From JALYQB01 sp035640155 (GTDB lineage: Bacteria; Actinomycetota; Actinomycetes; Mycobacteriales; Pseudonocardiaceae), in the NCBI GenBank assembly GCA_035640155.1, contig DASQWR010000226.1, positions 1-8,990 of the forward strand: DNA of 8,990 bases, written 5' to 3'. Shown one piece after another: positions 1-5,825 of this stretch. The position numbers and the translations under genes were made by a program. The notes under the pieces are model-generated. The model searched no databases and was not told the origin of the DNA. It worked only from the letters and a program-made list of their open reading frames with translations. Each line of letters opens with the position of its first letter. The stretch's first letter is position 1.

Positions 1-239
1 GCGTCGGCCCGGTGGGCTTCCACCCTCAGGAGTTGCGCCACACCGCCGCGTCTCTCGCCATCGCCTCCGGCGCGGACGTCAAGGTCGTTCAGCAGATGCT
101 TGGCCACAAGACGGCGACGATGACGCTCGATCTCTACGGCCACCTGTTCCCGGATCGGCTCGATGATCTGGCCGACCGGATGGACGCCTTTGTGTGTGCC
201 CTCGATGTGCCCCACGAGGGGGCGGCCGAACACCAGTGA
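1..239 (+). CDS. Tyrosine recombinase/integrase, C-terminal end (partial)
   Basis: The reading frame is open from the left edge (first complete codon at 3), so only the last 78 or so residues of the protein are visible. They form the end of the catalytic domain of a phage/ICE-type tyrosine recombinase: ELRHTAASLAIASGADV carries the second catalytic Arg, MLGHK the conserved GH, and LDLYGHL the nucleophilic Tyr (codon 135-137). The family normally reads H-x-L-R-H-T, whereas here the residue three before the Arg is Gln (Q-E-L-R), so the catalytic His appears to be missing. A His lies two residues further upstream. The gene reads towards tRNA-Ala and stops 34 bp before its 3' end, as expected for an integrase at the edge of an element inserted at that tRNA. 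Family assignment is secure; activity is uncertain. Confidence 0.93.
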   Translation, partial: VGPVGFHPQELRHTAASLAIASGADVKVVQQMLGHKTATMTLDLYGHLFPDRLDDLADRMDAFVCALDVPHEGAAEHQ

Positions 240-273
240 TCTCGACCTTCCGTGTCTCCGCTGGTCAGAGGAG

Positions 274-300
274 TGGAGACGAGGGGAATCGAACCCCTAA
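274..300. other. Probable attachment site (tRNA-Ala 3' end)
   Basis: The acceptor 3' strand and T arm of tRNA-Ala face an integrase that ends at 239 and reads towards them. Integrative elements using tyrosine recombinases commonly target tRNA 3' ends and restore the intact tRNA at the integrase-proximal end. The exact core cannot be defined because the second copy would lie outside the window, so the limits given are only the likely region. Confidence 0.45.
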
Positions 301-346
301 CCCCCGCCTTGCAAAGGCGGTGCTCTGCCAATTGAGCTACGTCCCC
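274..346 (-). tRNA. tRNA-Ala (anticodon TGC)
   Basis: On the minus strand a 73-nt cloverleaf runs from GGGGACG to CGTCTCC plus discriminator A; the 7-bp acceptor stem has one G-T wobble. The D arm contains TAGCTCAATTGG, the anticodon arm is CCGCC-TTTGCAA-GGCGG with TGC at positions 34-36, and the T arm is AGGGG-TTCGATT-CCCCT. No CCA is encoded. It is the last gene of the gyrA-ileT-alaT cluster. Its 3' end faces the integrase gene and is the likely attachment site of the element to the left. Confidence 0.97.
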
Positions 347-377
347 GGGTCCGGGCGAGCGGACACCCGGAGCAGCG

Positions 378-497
378 TCAGACGGTGGGTGTGGTGGCCT
401 CGCGCCAGAGGTCGGCCTCGGCCTTGGCGGAGCGCTGACGACGCACGACGGCCAGTGCCGCGAGGCCCGCAAGTAGCAGCGGAATGATCTTCTTCAC
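378..497 (-). CDS. DLW-39 family small protein
   Basis: A 39-residue protein begins at a GTG (495-497), preceded by a strong ribosome binding site CAGGAGGT seven bases upstream. It opens MKKIIPLLLAGLAALAVV, a short hydrophobic helix with a Lys pair, followed by RRQRSAKAEADLWRE; the Asp-Leu-Trp that names the family is at residues 29-31. The 39-residue length equals that of the family. DLW-39 proteins are known as short actinobacterial proteins of unknown function, and I recall them lying near these tRNA genes, which agrees with the position here between tRNA-Ile and tRNA-Ala. The hydrophobic start suggests membrane association. It ends 31 bp before tRNA-Ala and may share a transcript with the tRNAs. 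Confidence 0.88.
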   Translation of the reverse strand: MKKIIPLLLAGLAALAVVRRQRSAKAEADLWREATTPTV

Positions 498-556
498 GTG
501 GGTGACCTCCTGCAGAACGGCGGGCTGCGCACGAGATCGTGGCAGCTCAGGGGGAG

Positions 557-630
557 TGGGCCTAGGTGGACTTGAACCACCGGCCTCATCCTTATCAGGG
601 ATGCGCTCTAACCGACTGAGCTATAGGCCC
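557..630 (-). tRNA. tRNA-Ile (anticodon GAT)
   Basis: A 74-nt minus-strand cloverleaf runs from GGGCCTA to TAGGCCC plus discriminator A, with a fully paired acceptor stem. It has TAGCTCAGTCGGTTAGAGC in the D arm, the anticodon arm CATCC-CTGATAA-GGATG with GAT at the centre, and CCGGTGGTTCAAGTCCACC over the variable and T arms. CCA is not encoded. It lies 65 bp downstream of the DUF3566 gene, in the usual actinobacterial gyrA-ileT-alaT order. Confidence 0.97.
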
Positions 631-695
631 CTCTAGCGGCCCAGCGAGGTTACCGCACAGCCGTACCGCGTCCCAAACCTGCCCGAACCGGATCA

Positions 696-1709
696 TCAGT
701 CCCGTTCGGACAGTGTCAGCTCGACGCCGCCGGCCAGGTCCGAGGACACGTTGTAGATGAACGCGCCCACCGTGGCCAGCGCGGTGAGCAACACGATGTT
801 GATCGCCCCCACCACCGTGGCAAAGGCGAACACCTTTCCGCCGCTGATCAGCTCATCTCCGGCCTGCGGGTCGGTGATGGAGGTCAGGTCCGAGTAGGTG
901 CCGTTGAGCTGGTCCCAGACACCCATGGCCTCGAGCACCCCGTAGAGCACCCCGACCGCCACCAGCCACGCCAGGAATCCCGCGACGGACAGCACCAGCG
1001 ACAGCTTGAGTACCGACCAGGGGTCGAACCGCTTGATCTGCAGGCTCGCCCGCCGCGGGGCCCGGTTGGAGCGCACCCGGGCGCTGGCTGCGGGGCGCGG
1101 GGCTTCAGGAGGGGGTTGGAACGCCGATTCTTCTGTGGAGCGGAGCCGGGACCTGAAGTGCTCCGTGTCGTCGTCGGTGGACTCGGTGACCCGCTCCACG
1201 TAACTGGTCGGCGCATCGGCCATGTCCGGTGGAGGGCCCTCGGAGAACGCATAGGTGCGCTCGGTGGGCTCCTCCGCGATCGCGGCACCCACTGTGGCGT
1301 CGTCCGTGCCTCCGGCCTCCCGGCCGTCCGTGCTGAACCACGGCGTCCCCGCGTCGGTCGACTGCGAAGCCGCCTGCTCCGTGGACGAGGAGGGTTCCAC
1401 TGCGCCTTCCCGCTGCCACGGTGGCGCACCTGCCGGCAACCCGGGGGTGAACAACCCGTTCGGGGGTGCCTGCTCGTCCGCACCGTCCAGACCGGCGCGC
1501 CTGCCGTGGACGGGCTCGCCAACCGGATTGGTGATCACTGTCGTGCGCTCGGCCTCGGACTCGGGCGGCGAGGGCGGCCGGTGTTGCCCGCTGCCGCTCA
1601 CCGCGTCGTGCTCGCTCCGCTCGCCACTCGAGTCGGCGCTGTGCTCGCTGCTCGAGCCCGTGGTTCGCTCGCTGCTCGAGTCAAAGGTTCGCTCGCTTCG
1701 CTCGCTCAC
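696..1709 (-). CDS. DUF3566 domain transmembrane protein (Rv0007-like)
   Basis: A protein of 337 aa with a long, low-complexity, Ser/Glu/Thr/Pro-rich N-terminal region of about 215 residues, then a C-terminal DUF3566-type domain from about residue 219. That domain opens SLQIKRFDPWSVLKLSL, has a first membrane helix at about 235-259, a polar stretch with GVWDQLN and GDELISGGKVF, and a second helix at about 293-320. It matches the gene that follows gyrA in mycobacteria (Rv0007); function is unknown. The GTG start overlaps the gyrA stop by 4 bp (GTGA) with AAGGGTGA six bases upstream, indicating translational coupling. The first 36 codons contain a 24-bp tandem repeat, so the extreme N-terminus may vary between strains. 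The N-terminal part is presumably cytoplasmic and disordered. Confidence 0.9.
   Translation of the reverse strand: MSERSERTFDSSSERTTGSSSEHSADSSGERSEHDAVSGSGQHRPPSPPESEAERTTVITNPVGEPVHGRRAGLDGADEQAPPNGLFTPGLPAGAPPWQREGAVEPSSSTEQAASQSTDAGTPWFSTDGREAGGTDDATVGAAIAEEPTERTYAFSEGPPPDMADAPTSYVERVTESTDDDTEHFRSRLRSTEESAFQPPPEAPRPAASARVRSNRAPRRASLQIKRFDPWSVLKLSLVLSVAGFLAWLVAVGVLYGVLEAMGVWDQLNGTYSDLTSITDPQAGDELISGGKVFAFATVVGAINIVLLTALATVGAFIYNVSSDLAGGVELTLSERD
1602..1697 (-). repeat. 24-bp tandem repeat inside the DUF3566 gene
   Basis: Four consecutive 24-bp units encode the octads SERTFDSS, SERTTGSS, SEHSADSS and a degenerate GERSEHDA (residues 5-36). The units share AGCGAGCGAAC and CTCGAG segments. 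A 9-bp direct repeat, ttcgctcgc on the plus strand, also occurs at 1688-1696 and 1697-1705, immediately before the start codon. This type of array can change length by slippage. Confidence 0.8.
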
Positions 1710-4216
1710 GCGTGGTCACCCTTCACGGTCTGGACGCCGCCGGCGTCCGGATCACCCGCCTCCTCGGCGTTGCGGGCGACGGCCACCAAGGTCGTGCCCT
1801 CCCCGAGGTTCATCAAGCGGACTCCCTTGGTCTGCCGACCGGCCTTGCGCACCTCCTTGGCGGTGGTCCGGATGACCCCACCCGAGGAGGTGATAGCGTA
1901 CAGCTCGTCGTCCAGCTCCACGATGAGTGCTCCGACCAGCGTGCCACGTCTGCGGTCGAACTGGAGGGTGAGGACACCCTTGCCACCCCGGCCCTGCACC
2001 GGGTAGTCGTCGATGGGAGTGCGCTTGGCGTACCCGCCACCGGTTGCGACCAGCACGAACCGGCCGGCACGCACCACTCCGATGGAGAGCAGCTCGTCGC
2101 CGGAGTTGAACCGCATCCCGAACACTCCGGACGTGGCCCGGCCCATCGGCCGGAGCGCATCGTCGTTGGCGCGGAACCGGATCGACTGCCCCTGCGCGGA
2201 TACCAGCAGCAGGTCGTCCGCGCTCGAGCAGAGCACCGCGCCGACCAGCTCGTCGTCCTCCCGCAGGTTGATGCCGATGAGCCCCCCCGCGCGGTTGGAG
2301 TCGAAGTCGGACAGCTTCGACTTCTTCACCAGACCCGCCTTGGTGGCCAGCACCAGGTACGGCGACGCGGTGTAGTCCTTGATCTGCATGACCTGGGCGA
2401 TCTGCTCGTCCGGTTGGAACGCCAGCAGGTTCGCCACGTGCTGGCCACGGGCATTGCGGTTCGCTTCGGGCAGCTCGTAGGCCTTCGCCCGATACACCCG
2501 GCCCTTGTTGGTGAAGAAGAGGATCCAGTCGTGGGTCGAGCACACGAAGAAGTGCGCCACGATGTCATCCTGCTTCAACCCCGCGCCCATCACGCCCTTG
2601 CCGCCGCGCTTCTGCGCCGTGTACAGGTCGGTGCGGGTGCGCTTGGCATAACCGGTGCGGGTGATGGTGACCACCACGTCCTCGATGGCGATGAGGTCTT
2701 CCATCGACACGTCGCCGTCATATCCGATGATCTTGGTACGGCGATCGTCACCGTGCTTCTCGACGATCTCAGTCAGCTCGTCGCGGACGATCCACCGCTG
2801 CCGCTCCGGCTTGTCCAGGATGTCCAGGTAGTCGGCGATCTCGCGCTCGAGATCGGCGAGGTCGTCGATCACCTTCTGCCGCTCCATCGCGGCGAGCCGG
2901 CGCAGCTGCGTCTCCAGGATGTAGTCCGCCTGGATCTGGTCGACGTCGAGCAGCTCCATCAGCCCGGTGCGAGCGGCGTCCGCGTTGGCCGACGCGCGGA
3001 TCAGCGCGATGACCTCGTCGAGCATGTCCAGCGCCTTGACCAGACCACGCAGCAGGTGCGCGCGCTCCTCGGCCTTGCGCAGCAGGTACCGGGTCCGCCG
3101 GACGATGACCTCGAGCTGGTGGCGCATGTAGTGGCGCACCATCTGGTCCAGCCGCAGCGTCCTCGGCACGCCGTCGACGATCGAGAGCATGTTGACGCCG
3201 AACGAGTACTGCAGCTGGGTGTGTTTGTAGAGGTTGTTCAGCACCACCTTGGCCACCGCGTCGCGCTTGAGCGTGATCACGATACGCATGCCGATACGGT
3301 CACTGGACTCGTCGTTGATCTCGGCGATGCCGGCGAGCTTGCCGTCGCGCGCCAGCATCGCGATCGACTCGATGACATTGTCCGGGTTGACCTGGTAGGG
3401 CAGTTCGGTGACCACCAGGGTGGTGCGGCTCTTGGTGTCCTCCTCGACCTCCACCACGCCGCGCATGCGAATCGAGCCCCGCCCGGTGCGGTAGGCCTCG
3501 GCGATCCCGTCGGTGCCCACGATCAACCCGGCAGTCGGGAAGTCGGGGCCCTTGATCCGGGCGCACAACTCGTCGAGCAGGGCCTCGTCCTCGACCTCGG
3601 GGTTGTCGAGCAGGTAGACGACGCCGTCGGCGACCTCTCGCAGGTTGTGCGGCGGGATGTTCGTGGCCATCCCCACCGCGATCCCCGAGCTGCCGTTGAC
3701 CAGCAGGTTCGGGATCCGCGACGGCAGCACCGTGGGCTGTTCGGTGCGACCGTCGTAGTTCGGCTCGAAGTCAACGGTCTCCTTGTCGATGTCCCGCAGC
3801 ATGTCCATCGCCAACGGGGTGAGCCGGCACTCGGTGTAGCGCATCGCCGCAGCGGGGTCGTTGCCGCGGGAACCGAAGTTGCCCTGGCCGTCGACCAACG
3901 GGTAGCGCATCGACCACGGCTGGGCGAGCCGCACCAGGGTGTCGTAGATGGCGGTGTCACCGTGCGGGTGGTAGTTACCCATCACGTCGCCGACCACGCG
4001 CGCGCACTTGACGTACCCGCGGTCCGGGCGGAAGCCGGAGTCGTACATCGAGTACAGCACCCGGCGGTGCACCGGCTTCAGGCCGTCCTCGACGACCGGC
4101 AGCGCCCGCCCGACGATCACGCTCATCGCGTAGTCGATGTAGGAGCGCTGCATCTCCTGCTGGATGTCGACCGGCTCGAGGCGGTCGCCGCCGGACGGCA
4201 GGGTGGTCTCGGTCAC
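1706..4216 (-). CDS. gyrA: DNA gyrase subunit A
   Basis: GyrA is the DNA cleavage and rejoining subunit of the A2B2 gyrase, which introduces negative supercoils using ATP. The 836-aa length fits actinobacterial GyrA (838 in M. tuberculosis). The start chosen is GTG at 4214-4216 (VTETTLPSGGD), with GAAGGGAACGGAAG just upstream; the frame stays open to 4414, but that part has no family resemblance. The winged-helix/tower domain begins at EPVDIQQEMQRSYIDYAMSV. The catalytic Tyr is Y127 in AAAMRYTE. The quinolone region reads HPHGDTAIYD, with Thr88 at the E. coli Ser83 position and Asp92 at the Asp87 position; neither is an obvious resistance change. The GyrA box QKRGGKG, needed for DNA wrapping, is at 535-541, followed by the beta-pinwheel C-terminal domain. 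It overlaps the DUF3566 gene by 4 bp. Unusually, gyrB is not adjacent but ends 4.7 kb upstream. Confidence 0.99.
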   Translation of the reverse strand: MTETTLPSGGDRLEPVDIQQEMQRSYIDYAMSVIVGRALPVVEDGLKPVHRRVLYSMYDSGFRPDRGYVKCARVVGDVMGNYHPHGDTAIYDTLVRLAQPWSMRYPLVDGQGNFGSRGNDPAAAMRYTECRLTPLAMDMLRDIDKETVDFEPNYDGRTEQPTVLPSRIPNLLVNGSSGIAVGMATNIPPHNLREVADGVVYLLDNPEVEDEALLDELCARIKGPDFPTAGLIVGTDGIAEAYRTGRGSIRMRGVVEVEEDTKSRTTLVVTELPYQVNPDNVIESIAMLARDGKLAGIAEINDESSDRIGMRIVITLKRDAVAKVVLNNLYKHTQLQYSFGVNMLSIVDGVPRTLRLDQMVRHYMRHQLEVIVRRTRYLLRKAEERAHLLRGLVKALDMLDEVIALIRASANADAARTGLMELLDVDQIQADYILETQLRRLAAMERQKVIDDLADLEREIADYLDILDKPERQRWIVRDELTEIVEKHGDDRRTKIIGYDGDVSMEDLIAIEDVVVTITRTGYAKRTRTDLYTAQKRGGKGVMGAGLKQDDIVAHFFVCSTHDWILFFTNKGRVYRAKAYELPEANRNARGQHVANLLAFQPDEQIAQVMQIKDYTASPYLVLATKAGLVKKSKLSDFDSNRAGGLIGINLREDDELVGAVLCSSADDLLLVSAQGQSIRFRANDDALRPMGRATSGVFGMRFNSGDELLSIGVVRAGRFVLVATGGGYAKRTPIDDYPVQGRGGKGVLTLQFDRRRGTLVGALIVELDDELYAITSSGGVIRTTAKEVRKAGRQTKGVRLMNLGEGTTLVAVARNAEEAGDPDAGGVQTVKGDHA

Positions 4217-4281
4217 GTGCTTCCGTTCCCTTCGAAGACCGCGGCGCGCATCGCACCCGGACGTCAGTCGCGTGCATGCAC

Positions 4282-4320
4282 ACAACCTGACCAGTCTATC
4301 CGTGCTGCTGGACAACCTGA
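4282..4320 (-). promoter_or_regulatory. Putative gyrA promoter with flanking direct repeats
   Basis: The 121-bp gap upstream of gyrA holds a TAGACT hexamer (minus strand, 4293-4298) that fits the actinobacterial TANNNT -10 pattern. No well-spaced -35 is evident; TTGTCC at 4310-4315 is only 11 bp away. The -10 is bracketed by two exact copies of TCAGGTTGT (minus strand; 4282-4290 and 4312-4320) exactly 30 bp, about three helical turns, apart. Since gyrB is far away, gyrA must be expressed either from here or by readthrough from the 182-aa gene. Confidence 0.35.
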
Positions 4321-4337
4321 TCCGCGGCGCACCGGCC

Positions 4338-4886
4338 TCAGCTCGGCTTCGCCAGCCAGTCCGGGACCGGCAGGTCGTACTGCGAACAGGCCTGGAAGAG
4401 CGCGGCGGTCCCACTGACGGTCCTCGTCACGAAGGAGGAGACCTGCCGCGGGTCGGAAGCAGCGAAAGCGAGCCGGATCTGGCTCAGCGTCGCCTGCCGA
4501 TCACCATAGATCTCGGCCAGCAACGCCCGCACGAAGGTGCGTTCGACGGGCGTGGCTTCGTCGATCCCCACCGGGCAGGAGTCGTCGTCGAGCGCACCGA
4601 TCCGGACCGGTTCGAGGCTGCCCACGAAGACACCCAGTGTGCTGACCATCGTCGCTGCGGCCTCGAACAGCACCGTCAGCAGCAACTCCCCGCTGCCGGG
4701 GCCCTGGTCGGGGTGGGAGCCGGGGCGACGCAGAAAGTCCGCCAGCGCGTTCAAGGCACCCGAGGCGTCCCCCTTCGCCGCGAACGTCACGGCGGCCGCC
4801 GCAGCGGTCCGGGCAGCCGAGGCGTGAGCGTCATCCCCTGCAGGAACGGCCATCCCCGCATCCCCGTTGGCCCATCCGTCCGCCAC
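4338..4886 (-). CDS. Hypothetical protein, start uncertain
   Basis: I do not recognise this 182-aa protein. It is Ala-rich at the start (residues about 20-40), then continues with GDASGALNALADFLRR, a moderately hydrophobic stretch ELLLTVLFEAAATMVSTLGVFVG that contains Glu and is not a convincing membrane helix, and a C-terminal part with IYGDRQATLSQIRLAFAAS and LPVPDWLAKPS. It looks like a soluble helical protein without visible catalytic motifs. The GTG at 4886 is the first possible start in this frame and has no ribosome binding site; ATG at 4853 is an alternative. Another minus-strand frame (4787-4981) is open upstream and has good GC3 over its middle part, so the true N-terminus may lie there with a frameshift between. 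It reads towards gyrA and is divergent from the XRE-ImmA pair. Confidence 0.6.
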   Translation of the reverse strand: MADGWANGDAGMAVPAGDDAHASAARTAAAAAVTFAAKGDASGALNALADFLRRPGSHPDQGPGSGELLLTVLFEAAATMVSTLGVFVGSLEPVRIGALDDDSCPVGIDEATPVERTFVRALLAEIYGDRQATLSQIRLAFAASDPRQVSSFVTRTVSGTAALFQACSQYDLPVPDWLAKPS

Positions 4887-4999
4887 TTCGGCCCGGGCAG
4901 CTGGTCGAAGTGCTCACGGGCGGCGAGGATAGCTCGCAGCCATTCCGAACGGCGACGCGCCGTCGGTTGACTTTCACGCACGATCTACTGGTCGTGGGA

Positions 5000-5012
5000 T
5001 AGTTTGGGCCAC
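5000..5012 (+). promoter_or_regulatory. Putative -10 box for a leaderless transcript
   Basis: TAGTTT at 5000-5005 fits TANNNT and sits seven bases before the GTG at 5013. Transcription would then begin at or next to the start codon, giving a leaderless mRNA, which is common in actinobacteria. There is no Shine-Dalgarno before this GTG, which agrees. No correctly spaced -35 is visible. Confidence 0.35.
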
Positions 5013-5825
5013 GTGAGCGAACAGCACGACCTCGTCGCGGCCCTGGAAGCCGCGGGTGTGCTCGCGGGAATCCGCTGGGCCTTCCGCTCGGCCGCCGACC
5101 GGGTGCTCGATGACTACTCGGAGGCAGCAGGCCACGACGCCACCTGGCTGGGCATCACCCGCTTCACCCTGTTCCGTGACCGGCTCGACCGCGTGTTCTC
5201 CTGCCATCGGTACGCGCTCGACCAGGCCATCGACGCCAGCACTGGTCTCGACGTCCTCCGGGCCGAGCTGTCGGACCGAGACATCGCCACCATGCCCCGG
5301 CTCGACCCGGACCTGGTCGAGCGGTCGGATCTCAACGGCAGCCCCGGCTGGGCCTGGCAGGGCCGGCGTTGGCTGCTGGCGTCAGCCTCCTTCGGGAAGA
5401 TCGACACCCTGCCCTGGCCGGAGAGGAGCCAGACCAAGCAGCGGATCGCCGAACAACGCAATCCCGATCCGGACCAGCCGTCGCTGTTCGACTGTCTGGC
5501 CGACGGCGAGGTGGGTGGCCTGGCCGCATTGGCCGCGCTGGTCGCCAGCACGCCGCAGCTGGACCAGGAGACACTGGTGGTCGCCCACAGCCTGGACGTC
5601 GACCACCACGACCGGGAGCTGGTGCTCGGGCGGGCTCGGCTCAACGCCGGTGGCGGGAAGGCCTGGCACTGGCGAACGGACCTGCTGGCCTCGCCGCCGA
5701 CTGGTGGTGAACGGCACCCGGGTGGCAGCCCGGCACCGAGCGGCCCGGATGACGGTGCGCCGGATGCCCCCGTGCGCCTCCGCCACCCGGTCGCTGAGCC
5801 TGGCGTCCCAGCAGGCGAGCGGTGA
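5013..5825 (+). CDS. Hypothetical protein, partner of XRE-ImmA; probable frameshift in 3' part
   Basis: I do not recognise this family. As read it has 270 aa from the GTG at 5013 (a TTG at 5004 is also possible). Visible features are an N-terminal helical part with WLGITRFTLFRDRLDRVFSC (residues 45-64), then WAWQGRRWLLASASFGK (113-129), TLPWP, QPSLFD, and LVVAHSLDVDHHDRELVLGRA (188-208, a His/Asp-rich strand), then GKAWHWRTDLLA ending at 226. No signal peptide or membrane helix is evident. It overlaps the next gene by 4 bp (GTGA), so the two are co-translated, and the protein is probably the partner, target or toxin controlled by the protease-regulator. After residue 226 the frame becomes Pro/Gly-rich and loses its GC3 bias, while the next frame from 5692 shows strong coding bias, so the last 44 residues are probably out of frame. 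Confidence 0.75.
   Translation: MSEQHDLVAALEAAGVLAGIRWAFRSAADRVLDDYSEAAGHDATWLGITRFTLFRDRLDRVFSCHRYALDQAIDASTGLDVLRAELSDRDIATMPRLDPDLVERSDLNGSPGWAWQGRRWLLASASFGKIDTLPWPERSQTKQRIAEQRNPDPDQPSLFDCLADGEVGGLAALAALVASTPQLDQETLVVAHSLDVDHHDRELVLGRARLNAGGGKAWHWRTDLLASPPTGGERHPGGSPAPSGPDDGAPDAPVRLRHPVAEPGVPAGER

Noticed and set aside
683..709. CCGAAC/GTTCGG inverted repeat around the DUF3566 stop codon
   Set aside because: It has 6-bp arms with a 15-bp loop and no T-run, too weak to call a terminator.
4217..4414. N-terminal extension of GyrA to an upstream start at 4414
   Set aside because: The extension overlaps the 182-aa gene and has no GyrA-like residues. The GTG at 4216 gives the normal length.
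1712..4417. A plus-strand open frame of about 900 codons opposite gyrA
   Set aside because: It is the antisense of gyrA; its Val/Asp/His/Leu-rich translation is typical of a high-GC shadow frame.
4967..4972. TTGACT as the -35 of the promoter before 5013
   Set aside because: It is a good -35 sequence, but the gap to TAGTTT is 27 bp, far from the 16-19 bp needed, and no better -10 lies at the right distance.
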